From contig CAVUAU010000002.1 in NCBI GenBank assembly GCA_963739625.1, positions 62,001-126,000 of the forward strand: a stretch of 64,000 nt of DNA. Direction: 5' to 3'. Below the pieces are notes generated by a model. That model was not told the DNA's origin. It was given only the letters and a program-made list of their open reading frames with translations, and searched no databases. This document shows, in pieces, positions 1 to 8,646 of the stretch; position 1 is the first letter of the stretch, and each line of letters starts with the position of its first letter. This stretch comes from Salinimicrobium sp963739625. GTDB lineage: Bacteria > Bacteroidota > Bacteroidia > Flavobacteriales > Flavobacteriaceae. A program made the translations under genes and the position numbers.

Positions 1-154
1 TTGGATAAAGCTCCAGGCAGGGCTGAAATACCGAACGCTTAAGCACAAACCCCTCATGCAGAACAGGCTCCAACTGCTTTTTAATAGCCGAAGGAACCAT
101 AAGGCGGCCTTTTGCGTCCACCTTGCATTCATATGTACCAATTAGATTTACCAC
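1..154 (-). CDS. mraZ: MraZ transcriptional regulator, 5' part only
   Basis: This is the N-terminal 51 residues of MraZ, cut by the window edge. MraZ is a DNA-binding regulator of the division and cell-wall (dcw) cluster and acts as an oligomeric ring of AbrB-like domains. The visible protein starts with a GTG codon and reads VNLIGTYECKVDAKGRLMVP, which carries the family signature D-x-K-G-R-L-x-x-P. The dcw genes should follow to the left of the window. Three operator boxes lie just upstream at 191-217, so autoregulation is likely. The start is set by the conserved N-terminus of flavobacterial homologues; no ATG fits. Confidence 0.92.
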   Translation of the reverse strand, partial: MVNLIGTYECKVDAKGRLMVPSAIKKQLEPVLHEGFVLKRSVFQPCLELYP

Positions 155-190
155 CTGAACAGATTACGATTCAAATATATTGAAATTTAA

Positions 191-217
191 ACCACATTTT
201 ACCACTTTTTACCACAT
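191..217 (-). promoter_or_regulatory. Putative MraZ operator, three 10-bp direct repeats
   Basis: On the minus strand three repeats follow each other at exact 10-bp spacing, each with the core GTGGT in an A/T-rich frame (ACCACATTTT, ACCACTTTTT, ACCACATTGT on the plus strand). This matches the known MraZ box arrangement, three AAAGTG-like boxes one helical turn apart. It sits about 37 bp upstream of the mraZ start. Assignment follows from family knowledge and position. Confidence 0.75.
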
Positions 218-394
218 TGTTGATAAATTTTCCCTCAGACTATACCCAACCTCCCATGAAACCAACTGCTTGAAGCAGTTTTAGTTGGATTTAAAAAATG
301 TTAAAAAAAACTTAGCAAACACAACTTCAGGTTCTTCGGAAAATGTGAAAATTTAGCCTCTGAAAATTTAGACTGTAGTGTAAAATCTTTATAC

Positions 395-417
395 TTGTGG
401 TGAAATCGCTATATTTG
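395..417 (+). promoter_or_regulatory. Putative Bacteroidota promoter for the hydrolase-engB operon
   Basis: A TATATTTG box (410-417) matches the Bacteroidota -7 consensus TAnnTTTG, and a TTG at 395-397 may serve as the -33 element although the spacing (12 bp) is short. A near-copy of the same 20-bp block, with TATACTTG, lies directly upstream at 390-397. The start codon follows 25 bp downstream. Confidence 0.5.
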
Positions 418-441
418 CGATGCTAACAGCAAAGGCAACCA

Positions 442-1206
442 ATGAAAAATAATTTACGGGAAGAAGGAAAATTCAGCTACGTGGAAGAGGGCGAAGGTAC
501 ACCTATCATTATTCTTCACGGACTGATGGGAGGCTTGAGTAACTTTGAAGGCGTACTGGACTTTTTTCCCAGGAACGGCTATAAGGTAGTTCTACTGGAA
601 TTGCCGCTTTACAGCCTGTCGCTGCTCAAAACCAGCGTTGCCAACTTCGCGAAATATCTAAAGGAATTTATTGAGCACAAAGGTTACTCCCAGGTGATTC
701 TCCTTGGTAATTCCCTTGGCGGTCATATCGCCCTGTTGTGTACCAAACTGTATCCGCAATACATAAAGGCGCTGGTGATAACGGGAAGCTCGGGGCTCTA
801 TGAAAGTTCAATGGGCGAAAGCTATCCAAAAAGGGGAGATTACGAATACATCAGGAAGAAAGCTGAAAACGTTTTTTACGACCCAAAAGTAGCTACCCAG
901 GAAATTGTGGATGATGTTTTTGAAACGGTGAACGACCGCAACAAGCTCATCAAAACCCTTGCTATTGCCAAAAGCGCGATACGACATAATATGTCAAAAG
1001 ATCTGCCGAAGATGTTAACTCCCACCTGTATCATTTGGGGGCGCAATGACAATGTTACCCCGCCCGAAGTTGCCGAAGATTTTTACAGGCTGCTTCCCGA
1101 TGCAGATCTTTTCTGGATCGAAAAATGTGGACATGCTGCCATGATGGAACATCCTGTTGTTTTCAATGAGATCCTCTTTAAATGGCTTACAGACCGGAAC
1201 CTTTAA
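442..1206 (+). CDS. Alpha/beta hydrolase fold protein
   Basis: A 254-residue cytoplasmic alpha/beta hydrolase with no signal peptide. The HG oxyanion motif is at residues 26-27, the nucleophile elbow GNSLGG has Ser91, the acid is in GRNDNVTPP near residue 203, and the catalytic His is in CGHAAMMEHP near 233. Substrate cannot be read from the sequence; carboxylesterase or C-C hydrolase is possible. It lies 9 bp before engB on the same strand, so the two are probably co-transcribed from the promoter near 410. The position between mraZ and engB is common in flavobacteria (inference from recall). Confidence 0.88.
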   Translation: MKNNLREEGKFSYVEEGEGTPIIILHGLMGGLSNFEGVLDFFPRNGYKVVLLELPLYSLSLLKTSVANFAKYLKEFIEHKGYSQVILLGNSLGGHIALLCTKLYPQYIKALVITGSSGLYESSMGESYPKRGDYEYIRKKAENVFYDPKVATQEIVDDVFETVNDRNKLIKTLAIAKSAIRHNMSKDLPKMLTPTCIIWGRNDNVTPPEVAEDFYRLLPDADLFWIEKCGHAAMMEHPVVFNEILFKWLTDRNL

Positions 1207-1215
1207 CTTCTGGTG

Positions 1216-1821
1216 ATGAAAATAAAATCTGCCGACTTTGTCATAAGCAATTCCGAAGTATCTAAGTGCCCCGAGAGCAAACTGCCCGAATATGCCTTTA
1301 TCGGCCGCAGTAATGTGGGAAAATCTTCTCTAATCAACATGCTTACGGGCCGGAAGGACCTTGCAAAAACATCGGGCCGCCCGGGAAAAACTCAATTGAT
1401 CAACCACTTTTTGATCAATAAGGAATGGCACCTGGTAGATTTGCCCGGTTATGGGTATGCAAGGGTTTCCAAGAAGGAAAAAAAGACCTTTCAAAAGTTC
1501 ATCACCGCTTACTTTGAGAAACGGGAACAGCTCATAGCCGCATTTGTACTTATCGACAGCAGGCACAGCCCGCAGGCGATCGACTTAGAGTTTATGGAAT
1601 GGCTGGGAGAGCACCAGGTTCCTTTCGGTATCATCTTCACAAAAGCTGATAAGTTAAAGCCAAAGGCCCTGGAACGAAATATTGAAAATTACAAAGCAAA
1701 AATGTTGGAAACCTGGGTGGAGATGCCGCAGTATTTTGTTTCCTCTTCTTCTAACGGCTCCGGCCGTGATGAGATCCTCGATTACATTGAGAGCATCAAT
1801 AACAATCTGGAACAACAATAG
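1216..1821 (+). CDS. engB: Ribosome-biogenesis GTP-binding protein EngB/YsxC
   Basis: A 201-residue essential GTPase of the TrmE-Era-EngA-YihA family, needed for large ribosomal subunit assembly. All G motifs are visible: G1 GRSNVGKSS, G2 region with KTSGRPGKT, G3 DLPGYG, G4 TKAD and G5 SSS near the C-terminus. Length is typical. The reading frame allows a GTG three bases earlier, but the ATG at 1216 gives the expected MKIKSADF start. It follows the hydrolase by 9 bp. gldC on the other strand ends about 70 bp beyond, so the two units converge. Confidence 0.95.
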   Translation: MKIKSADFVISNSEVSKCPESKLPEYAFIGRSNVGKSSLINMLTGRKDLAKTSGRPGKTQLINHFLINKEWHLVDLPGYGYARVSKKEKKTFQKFITAYFEKREQLIAAFVLIDSRHSPQAIDLEFMEWLGEHQVPFGIIFTKADKLKPKALERNIENYKAKMLETWVEMPQYFVSSSSNGSGRDEILDYIESINNNLEQQ

Positions 1822-1890
1822 CCGAAAATTCCCTTTTTAAGAAGAAAGAAGGGCCGCAAAACCTGCAGCCCAATTTAAAGATCTAAATAT

Positions 1891-2229
1891 TTACTCCTTT
1901 TTGAGCTCCATTTTTTCTGCAAAATAATCGCAGAAGTCTTTCATGGTATCTCTCATTCTTTCATCCTGTGTTGCCCTGTAAAAGGTGTCGCTCATGGTCA
2001 CCAGGGTTTGATGAAAGAACATCTTCATGTCGTCCAGCGGCATATCTTTTGTCCACAGGTCTATCTTTAGCGTTTCTTTTTGAGCGGCATCCCACATGGA
2101 GAGCATCATGGCCTTAGCCTCCTGGTTTTCTACCCCGCCGTCGTCGGCACTCCAGTGAAGTTCTTCGGGCACACGGTTTTCATCCAGGCCCACGTTGATA
2201 TTTATGTTTGATTTTCTAGCTATAGCCAT
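1891..2229 (-). CDS. gldC: Gliding motility protein GldC
   Basis: A 112-residue soluble protein matching flavobacterial GldC, a component that supports gliding motility and type IX secretion. It begins MAIARKSNININV and ends with a charged helix, with no signal peptide or membrane segment. Its start codon overlaps the last base of the gldB stop region at 2229, the usual gldB-gldC arrangement. In Flavobacterium johnsoniae GldC is not strictly essential for gliding but improves it (family knowledge). Confidence 0.93.
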   Translation of the reverse strand: MAIARKSNININVGLDENRVPEELHWSADDGGVENQEAKAMMLSMWDAAQKETLKIDLWTKDMPLDDMKMFFHQTLVTMSDTFYRATQDERMRDTMKDFCDYFAEKMELKKE

Positions 2230-3188
2230 TACTTCTTCGGTTTATAATTTGCTTTTTCAAAAATAGTTTGTGCATCGGTTTTCAGCATTTCCTGCAAGGT
2301 CGCCCCGGTTTTTTCCATATACTTCCGCAGCATTTGCCAGCCTATATACTGCCCCAGCCTCGCCGGCGCTTCGTTGTCAAGCTGCAAATAGAACTTTGAA
2401 AATGGCGCGGGATATAAAAAACGGGGATAAAGTTCTGTGTCTGAAGAGTAAAGTAGTTCGTTCTCCACAAAGTACCGCCAAATTTGCTCTTCGTTCTTTT
2501 GTGCCCACTCCAGTTCCTCTTGCGTGTAGCCCAGTTTTCGTGCATCATCCACATTGGGCAACAAACGGTCCTCCAGGTAGAGCAACTTTCCGAAGTAAAG
2601 CATGTGGTCGAGAAAATTGCGCGACTGCGGCTGTGGAACTACGGTTTCTCCAAAGGCAGTAGCCACGTTGGGCAGCAGGTAATTCCTGTTCATGCCTTTT
2701 TTGATGTAATCCTGCACCCCAAGGTATAACGGATGTTGAGGCCCAAGATAGGTGTCAAGGCTTATCAACAGTAATGAATCTGCCCATATCACCTTATTGC
2801 GGTAATCCACCTCTGAAGTTAAGGTCACCACTTTAGGAATTTCTGTCTTCGGAAAATAATATTTAATGTGCTGAAAAAGGTTCTCAAGCTCAAGTTCTGT
2901 CTGCTGAAGATCTGGGAATTCCGCATTTACTGCGGAGTTGAGCTGAAGCTGGATCGTATCCTGCATTTTTTCTACCCAAAGGCTGTCGGGAAACTGCTTA
3001 GGAAAGAGGTAAGGAAAATCTCTTTTTAGCGCCGGAAGCTCCTCTGGACCTGCTTCGGCAAAACGGCGGTCAAACCTTTCCACCTTCACCGGCACCTCAA
3101 TTTTCGAGATCTCTTCTTCCCTTTTATCCTCCTCACTACAGGAAAAAAAGAGAACCGCAAAACAGCAAAAAACCAGTTTCTTCAGCAT
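2229..3188 (-). CDS. gldB: Gliding motility lipoprotein GldB
   Basis: A 319-residue lipoprotein with an N-terminal signal and lipobox ending FFSC (Cys17), followed by a charged linker SEEDKREEE. GldB is an essential gliding lipoprotein in flavobacteria, and its loss blocks gliding and type IX secretion. The rest of the protein matches the family along its length, with conserved aromatic and charged stretches but no enzymatic motif. It is followed by gldC with a one-base overlap and diverges from nadE across a 105-bp gap that must hold both promoters. Confidence 0.93.
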   Translation of the reverse strand: MLKKLVFCCFAVLFFSCSEEDKREEEISKIEVPVKVERFDRRFAEAGPEELPALKRDFPYLFPKQFPDSLWVEKMQDTIQLQLNSAVNAEFPDLQQTELELENLFQHIKYYFPKTEIPKVVTLTSEVDYRNKVIWADSLLLISLDTYLGPQHPLYLGVQDYIKKGMNRNYLLPNVATAFGETVVPQPQSRNFLDHMLYFGKLLYLEDRLLPNVDDARKLGYTQEELEWAQKNEEQIWRYFVENELLYSSDTELYPRFLYPAPFSKFYLQLDNEAPARLGQYIGWQMLRKYMEKTGATLQEMLKTDAQTIFEKANYKPKK

Positions 3189-3246
3189 GAATGAGAATTA
3201 AGAAGGGTTTAACGCAGGCCATTTTTAAATAAATGCACCTTTGTCT

Positions 3247-3254
3247 TATTTTTG
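3247..3254 (+). promoter_or_regulatory. Putative -7 box for nadE
   Basis: TATTTTTG matches the TAnnTTTG consensus, 40 bp before the nadE start. No convincing -33 box was found at the right distance. Confidence 0.45.
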
Positions 3255-3293
3255 TTAACAAAGATAGTTTTTCAGCTCAAAAAGCCCAACTAA

Positions 3294-4082
3294 ATGCAAA
3301 CCGAAAAAATCATTGAACACATTGTTAACTGGTTAAAAGAATACGCATCAAATGCAAAAATGAATGGTTTTGTGGTTGGAATAAGCGGCGGAATTGATTC
3401 CGCAGTAGTATCGGCCCTTTGTGCAAAAACGGGAATGAGGACCCTTTGTATTGAACTACCCATTCACCAGGCAGCTCAACAGGTAACGAGAGCTCAACAG
3501 CATATCCAGGGCCTCAAAAAGAATTTTGCCAATGTAACCGATACCCAGGTGAATTTGACTCAGGTTTTCGAAACCTTCAAGGAATCTGTGCCACAGGTGG
3601 AAGAAAGTCCAAAGCTGCATCTTTCTTTAGCAAATACCCGGGCCAGACTTAGGATGACCACCCTGTATTATTTCGCCGGCCTACACAATTATCTGGTTGC
3701 GGGGACGGGAAATAAAGTGGAGGATTTTGGCGTTGGTTTTTATACGAAATATGGAGATGGCGGAGTCGATCTAAGCCCAATCGCCGATCTCATGAAGAGC
3801 GAGGTTTATGAGATTGCCAGGGAGTTGAACATTGATAAAGATATTATTGGGGCACCGCCAACAGATGGTTTATTTGGTGACAGTCGCAGTGACGAGGAAC
3901 AACTTGGAGCGAGTTACGGCGAACTGGAATGGGCGATGAAACAAGCTGAAAATAACAAAACAGAAAGTGATTTTACCGGAAGGGAAAAAGAGGTATTTAA
4001 GATCTACAAATCAAGGCATAGGGCCAATAAACATAAAATGGTTCCTATTCCGGTTTGCGACATTCCTGTTCATCTGAAATAA
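3294..4082 (+). CDS. nadE: NAD(+) synthase, ammonia-dependent
   Basis: A 262-residue enzyme that amidates nicotinic acid adenine dinucleotide to NAD, the last step of NAD synthesis. The ATP-binding P-loop of the N-type ATP pyrophosphatase fold is seen as SGGIDSAVVSALC (from residue 30), with the typical TGNKVEDFGVGFYTKYGDGGVDLSP block in the middle and the KHKMVPIPV stretch at the C-terminus. There is no nitrilase domain, so ammonia rather than glutamine is the likely nitrogen source. It is monocistronic and diverges from gldB. Confidence 0.96.
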   Translation: MQTEKIIEHIVNWLKEYASNAKMNGFVVGISGGIDSAVVSALCAKTGMRTLCIELPIHQAAQQVTRAQQHIQGLKKNFANVTDTQVNLTQVFETFKESVPQVEESPKLHLSLANTRARLRMTTLYYFAGLHNYLVAGTGNKVEDFGVGFYTKYGDGGVDLSPIADLMKSEVYEIARELNIDKDIIGAPPTDGLFGDSRSDEEQLGASYGELEWAMKQAENNKTESDFTGREKEVFKIYKSRHRANKHKMVPIPVCDIPVHLK

Positions 4083-4221
4083 TGGCCTTTGGTCGAAAAA
4101 ATTGGTTTTCGATGAAATAAGGTGTTATCTTTCATTCTCCTCCTGTAGACTCTTTATTAACTAACATTCAGAATTTTACAAATACCCCCACGCGTGAAAT
4201 TCTTGTGCTAAAATTCGAACA

Positions 4222-4860
4222 ATGACCAAAATTCTAATTGCAGATCACCACCCTATTACGAGGATGGGAATTTCCTCTCTACTGGAGCGGGAAGGAGTTT
4301 ACGAAGTCGTGGGAAAGGTGACCAATGGAAAAGACCTTTTTAAGGCACTTCGCCAACAAAACCCCGATGTGCTTATTTTGGAGATAGATCTTCCTGAAAT
4401 AAACGGGATCACTGCGTTAAGGACCATAAAATCTGAAAATCCCGGCACTAAGATCCTTATTCTTAGCTGTCACCCTGAGGAAATGTACGCGCTCAACGCC
4501 ATCAAGGCCGGCGCAGCCGCATACCTTTCAAAAACCGCATCTACAGATATTCTTCGGGAAGCTGTACACCAGGTGGCAAGAGGTGGAATCTACCTTAACA
4601 AAGAGATTAGTGAAAAGATCAATTCTGGCTCTACAAGATCCAACAGTCTTATTTCTCGCTACAAAAAGCTTTCTACCCGCGAGATCGAAGTGCTGAACCT
4701 GCTTTCCACAGGAAAAAGAAATAAAGATATTGCCGAAGCACTCGACATCAACGAAAAAACGGTAAGCACCTATAAAACCAGGCTTTTGAAGAAGTTACGG
4801 GTTGATAACCTGGCAGATCTTATTAACCAGTCGCGCCTGCTCCAGCTAAGAACTACATAA
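4222..4860 (+). CDS. NarL/LuxR-type response regulator with Glu at the phospho-acceptor site
   Basis: A 212-residue protein with a receiver domain (1-120) and a LuxR-type helix-turn-helix (about 145-208: LSTREIEVLNLLSTGKRNKDIA). The receiver is unusual. The site of the phosphorylated Asp is Glu54 (LILEIDLPEING), and the acidic pair is D8-H9 instead of two acids. The conserved Lys (LSKTA) is kept. A Glu at this place often mimics the phosphorylated state, so the protein may be active without a kinase; Asp56 as an alternative acceptor is less likely. No histidine kinase is adjacent. The 3' end overlaps the dnaG end by 8 bp in convergent orientation. Confidence 0.88.
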   Translation: MTKILIADHHPITRMGISSLLEREGVYEVVGKVTNGKDLFKALRQQNPDVLILEIDLPEINGITALRTIKSENPGTKILILSCHPEEMYALNAIKAGAAAYLSKTASTDILREAVHQVARGGIYLNKEISEKINSGSTRSNSLISRYKKLSTREIEVLNLLSTGKRNKDIAEALDINEKTVSTYKTRLLKKLRVDNLADLINQSRLLQLRTT

Positions 4861-6805
4861 CGCGGTTAAGCTTGCTGGAAAGCACTTTTTTGAGAGAAAT
4901 GTAATCCATGATATCCTGAAGAATATTAGGTGATTCTTCGGGCGGTACTTCTTTTATTTCGGCGTTAAGCTCGTTGATCTTTTGATTGACCAGGTAACGG
5001 CGCAGCGCCAAAATGGTCTCATTGACCAGCCTGCCAATTCCCTGCTTTTTATCCTTTACAAAAATTTCCATCCGCTGCCAGTCATGCAGCACATACTGCT
5101 CCTCTTCCATGAGAATATTGGTCACTTCGGCAGAACTTTCAGAAGACATTTCGTTCACAAAACTCTCCAGGGAAAGATTTTCTTCTTCGTTGTATTTTTT
5201 GATGATCTGCTGGTAGATCTTTTGAAAATTTTCATTGGTAAAGGCCACCTCATCCTCCTGCAGGTCCAGAAATACCTTTTCATACACTTTTGCCCTTTGC
5301 ACTTCGGGTTCGAGGATCATCTCTCCCTTTTCATCGGTTTTCAAAACCAGATCTTCAAATTCCTCTTCGATGTTTCCATAATGCAACAGTAAACTAATAA
5401 TGGTTTTCTCCAGCACATACAGCTCATCCACCTTCTTACGCGGTGTATTATCTTCCCTTACAACCTCGAAAGACTGGGTCTTTTTTGGAGTCGCCTTTCG
5501 TTCCTGGCTTCCGGTAAGTTGTGCCAGGGTTCTAAAGATGACATCTTCAGAAATATCCATGATTCGTGAAGTCTCCTGCACATACACCTCCTGCTGGATC
5601 ACATCGGGGATCTTAGCGATACTGCTCACCATATCCCTGATGAGTCCGGCCTTCTTCACGGGATCATGCTTTGCCTCTTCCATGAGCAAAGAAGCCTTGT
5701 AGCTTATAAAATCTTTAGAATTCTCCTGTAAATACAGCCTTATGTCTTCTTCGGAATTCTTTTTGGCAAAACTGTCGGGATCCTCACCTTCGGGAAAGGC
5801 GCAAACTTTTACGTTCATGCCCTGCTCCAGGATAAGGTCGATCCCCCGTATGGAAGCCCGCTGGCCGGCAGCATCGCTGTCAAAAAGCACCGTGATGTTC
5901 TTGGTGAGCCTGTTGATCAACCTTATTTGCTCGGGCGTTAAGGCAGTTCCCGAAGAAGATACCACGTTTTCTATTCCGGCCTGGTTAAACTGAATAACAT
6001 CTGTGTACCCCTCAACCAGGAAACAGTTATCTTCTTTGGCGATCGTTTGTTTGGCGTGATAGATCCCATAGAGCACCTTGCTTTTATGGTAAATATCACT
6101 CTCGGGACTGTTGAGATATTTCGCAGCCTTTTTGTCGTTGGTCAAAATTCTTCCGCCAAAGCCAAGCACGCGTCCGGACATTGACTGAATGGGAAACATC
6201 ACCCTGCCCTTAAACCTGTCGAACTGCTTCTCGCCTTTAACAATTGTAAGGCCGGTTTTTTCAAGATACTCCAGCTTATAGCCTTTCCTAATTGCTTCGG
6301 AAGTAAAGGCATCCCACTCATCGAGGCAATATCCCAGCCCGAATTTCTCAATGGTTTCATCAGTAAATCCACGTTCGCGGAAGTAACTTAAACCAATAGC
6401 TTTGCCAATTTCGGTTTTCCAAAGGTTGTTCTGATAGTATTTTGAAGCAAATTCAGAAACAAGGTACATGCTCTCCCGCTCATCTGCCTGCTGCTTCTGC
6501 TCATCGCTCTGCTCCGTCTCTTCAACCTCGATATTGTACTTCTTCGCCAGGTACTTTATGGCTTCGGGATAGGTGAAATGTTCATGCTCCATGAGAAAGG
6601 CGACCACATTGCCGCCTTTTCCACTGGAAAAATCTTTCCAGATCTGCTTTACCGGGGAGACCATGAAACTGGGTGTGCGCTCGTCAGAGAATGGGCTAAG
6701 GCCTTTGTAATTGCTCCCCGATTTCTTGAGGTTTACGAAATCGCCAAGCACTTCCTCCACGCGGGAAGCTTCAAAAACGCGGTCTATGGTACTCTTTGAG
6801 ATCAA
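4853..6805 (-). CDS. dnaG: DNA primase DnaG lacking the zinc ligands
   Basis: A 650-residue primase that makes RNA primers at the replication fork. Domain order is the N-terminal CHC2-type domain (1-100), the RNA polymerase core with Toprim motifs (VEGYTDVIQF, then LFDSDAAGQ and GEDPDSF, about 250-360) and a C-terminal helicase-binding region. The N-terminal domain keeps the fold signature (GLSPFSDERTPSF and SSGKGGNVVAF) but the four Cys/His zinc ligands are replaced by Ser37, Ser40, Asp58 and Ser61. Related flavobacterial primases seem to share this, so it is not decay. The end overlaps the response regulator by 8 bp. Confidence 0.95.
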   Translation of the reverse strand: MISKSTIDRVFEASRVEEVLGDFVNLKKSGSNYKGLSPFSDERTPSFMVSPVKQIWKDFSSGKGGNVVAFLMEHEHFTYPEAIKYLAKKYNIEVEETEQSDEQKQQADERESMYLVSEFASKYYQNNLWKTEIGKAIGLSYFRERGFTDETIEKFGLGYCLDEWDAFTSEAIRKGYKLEYLEKTGLTIVKGEKQFDRFKGRVMFPIQSMSGRVLGFGGRILTNDKKAAKYLNSPESDIYHKSKVLYGIYHAKQTIAKEDNCFLVEGYTDVIQFNQAGIENVVSSSGTALTPEQIRLINRLTKNITVLFDSDAAGQRASIRGIDLILEQGMNVKVCAFPEGEDPDSFAKKNSEEDIRLYLQENSKDFISYKASLLMEEAKHDPVKKAGLIRDMVSSIAKIPDVIQQEVYVQETSRIMDISEDVIFRTLAQLTGSQERKATPKKTQSFEVVREDNTPRKKVDELYVLEKTIISLLLHYGNIEEEFEDLVLKTDEKGEMILEPEVQRAKVYEKVFLDLQEDEVAFTNENFQKIYQQIIKKYNEEENLSLESFVNEMSSESSAEVTNILMEEEQYVLHDWQRMEIFVKDKKQGIGRLVNETILALRRYLVNQKINELNAEIKEVPPEESPNILQDIMDYISLKKVLSSKLNRVM

Positions 6806-6921
6806 CTTTTACTGCGGAAAATTTTTCAAATGTAGGGATATTAGCCCAAAAAAGAAGAAAGGAATCCAGTTGCAGAAAATTCACAATTGAATAAAAACTT
6901 TAATTGAAAAACTTCAAAGGC

Positions 6922-7215
6922 TTAAAGTTCGAGATCAGCAGGATTTCTGCGACTGTCCCAGATCACAAGAACAACTACTTCATCGGGAAAATCTTCATAA
7001 AATATTAGATAATCCTTTACCACATAAGATCTCAGCCTTTTCAGGGTAGTAGATCTTCCCAGTTCGGGATTTTCAGCAATTTGTTTTACTGCTGCCTGAA
7101 AGATCTTAAATAATTTTCGGCTATAAACTTTCGACTTATTCCTTTCATGCCAATATTCCAGAATCTTTCTTCTATCTTCTTTAGCACGAAGGGACCAAAT
7201 TATTTCTTTAGCCAT
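6922..7215 (-). CDS. RelE/ParE-family toxin
   Basis: A 97-residue basic protein of the RelE/ParE superfamily. It has the typical pattern: an N-terminal strand IIWSLRAKEDRRKILEYW, a helical pair, ENPELGRSTTLKRLRSYVVKDYLIFYE and a final VVLVIWDSRRNP strand. The resemblance is closer to ParE (gyrase poison) than to RelE, but target cannot be fixed from sequence. It overlaps its upstream antitoxin by 16 bp, the usual order for this type. Confidence 0.85.
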   Translation of the reverse strand: MAKEIIWSLRAKEDRRKILEYWHERNKSKVYSRKLFKIFQAAVKQIAENPELGRSTTLKRLRSYVVKDYLIFYEDFPDEVVVLVIWDSRRNPADLEL

Positions 7216-7430
7216 TGCTGAATTTCCCGATCTACTTCCTCATTACTAAAAATTTTACCCTTTCTATATTGTTCTCTTGCCTCTTCTATAGCCGAAATTT
7301 GCTCCTCGTTTAGAATATATTCCTCATTCTCCCTGGAAGTGAGAATTTTATACAGCACCTCAAGCAATCGAACATTTTCCACTTGCTTAATTTCTGCAAT
7401 CAATTTTTCTCTAATTGCCGGCTCTTTCAT
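7200..7430 (-). CDS. Antitoxin partner of the RelE/ParE toxin
   Basis: A 76-residue acidic protein encoded directly before the toxin and overlapping it by 16 bp. The C-terminal half (LNEEQISAIEEAREQYRKGK ...) is helical and highly charged, as expected for a toxin-wrapping segment. No clear ribbon-helix-helix could be assigned to the N-terminus. It resembles the short flavobacterial antitoxins annotated as addiction-module components. Operator sites are expected in the 100 bp upstream. Confidence 0.75.
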   Translation of the reverse strand: MKEPAIREKLIAEIKQVENVRLLEVLYKILTSRENEEYILNEEQISAIEEAREQYRKGKIFSNEEVDREIQQWLKK

Positions 7431-7538
7431 CTTCCTACCATTTTCATTGATTTTACTCTACACTTCCGCTTTGGTATTAAAGATACCAAAAAAGTAGAAT
7501 TCTATCCGGGAAAAAATATTCGCCATTACAAGAAAAAA

Positions 7539-8570
7539 TTAGTTAAGATCGAATCTTAGTCCAGCCGAGATGTTATGCAGCTCGGGATTTGGATCTCCAA
7601 AAATGGGCTGTAGATCATATTTTACATACAGCGCGCTAGAACCAAACCCAATATATCCACTAAGCCCGTACACGAAGTCATTGGTGTTATAGTCACCTTT
7701 TAGCTTCTTTTTTACCTTCTCCCCGTCTTCTTTGTACTTCAACTTCTGGCGCTCCCCAATGTTGAACCCGGCGTAACCACCAATTCCCACTTTAAACCGG
7801 TGAGCCGTTGAAAACCATACGCTCCTGTCTGATTCAATTTTTTTAGAAGGTCCAAACTCAAAATGTACGGGAAAAACGAGATTGTCTGTCCTGAATTTTG
7901 TCTTTTCCAGGTCGAGGGGATATTCCTCCAGCTGGCTAAGACCATCATTGTCCACGAAGTACCTGTTGTCTGTAGGTTTTAAACCATTGAACTGGAAGGA
8001 GACCCCATACCTGAAACGCAGCCAGTTCGAATTTTCAAACACTCTCGTTTGCCAGGCGATTCCCAATTCAAAGAAGCGACTGCCGGCAGCCTCAAAATCT
8101 GAATCGTTGATCGATTGCCCGTCTAAAAGCGCATTGTTAAATCCCACGGCCATAATAAGGTGTGTAGTGGTTCTACTATAGCGGCTCTTGCGCCAGTCGT
8201 CATCTTTTTCGTCATCCTTCCAATCGTCGTTAGAATCCCACTCCCATTCCACCTGTTGTTCGTCCCTCTTGAGCAGTGCGATCTGGTTGTCTATTATTCC
8301 CACGCGATTTTTGATATTAAGTGCATGTTTTTTTGCAGCCTCAGACTTTAATTTTTCTGCCTGCTCCCAATCAATTTCCTTGTTTTCAAGCCTTAGATTA
8401 ATGGCCTCTACCTCCAGCTTCAGTGCCTCTTTTTCTTCGGTGATGATCTTTTCTTTTTGTTTTTCAAGCCTTTCAATTTTAGTAATCGAATCCTGCTCCA
8501 CCTGTGCCCGGACAGGTGAATTTGAAAGGCTCATGATCAAAACAGCGAACAATAATGTAAATCTTTTCAT
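7539..8570 (-). CDS. Outer-membrane beta-barrel protein with a coiled-coil segment
   Basis: A 343-residue exported protein. The chosen start (MKRFTLLFAVLIMSLS) gives a clear signal peptide ending at VRAQ; a longer frame would add 17 residues before it. Residues about 25-105 form a charged helical, coiled-coil region rich in Glu and Lys, followed by an Asp/Trp-rich linker (WDSNDDWKDDEKDDDW). The rest has alternating strands and ends in LRFDLN, like porin-type barrels. Function is unknown. It is the last gene of the sigma/anti-sigma operon, so it is probably a target or effector of that envelope response. Confidence 0.75.
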   Translation of the reverse strand: MKRFTLLFAVLIMSLSNSPVRAQVEQDSITKIERLEKQKEKIITEEKEALKLEVEAINLRLENKEIDWEQAEKLKSEAAKKHALNIKNRVGIIDNQIALLKRDEQQVEWEWDSNDDWKDDEKDDDWRKSRYSRTTTHLIMAVGFNNALLDGQSINDSDFEAAGSRFFELGIAWQTRVFENSNWLRFRYGVSFQFNGLKPTDNRYFVDNDGLSQLEEYPLDLEKTKFRTDNLVFPVHFEFGPSKKIESDRSVWFSTAHRFKVGIGGYAGFNIGERQKLKYKEDGEKVKKKLKGDYNTNDFVYGLSGYIGFGSSALYVKYDLQPIFGDPNPELHNISAGLRFDLN

Positions 8571-8646
8571 GGTTTTTTGATTTTTGTTTAGCGCCTTTCT
8601 GCCCTCCCGAAAGAGCGTCAAAAAAGCAATTTTTGATGATTGATGA

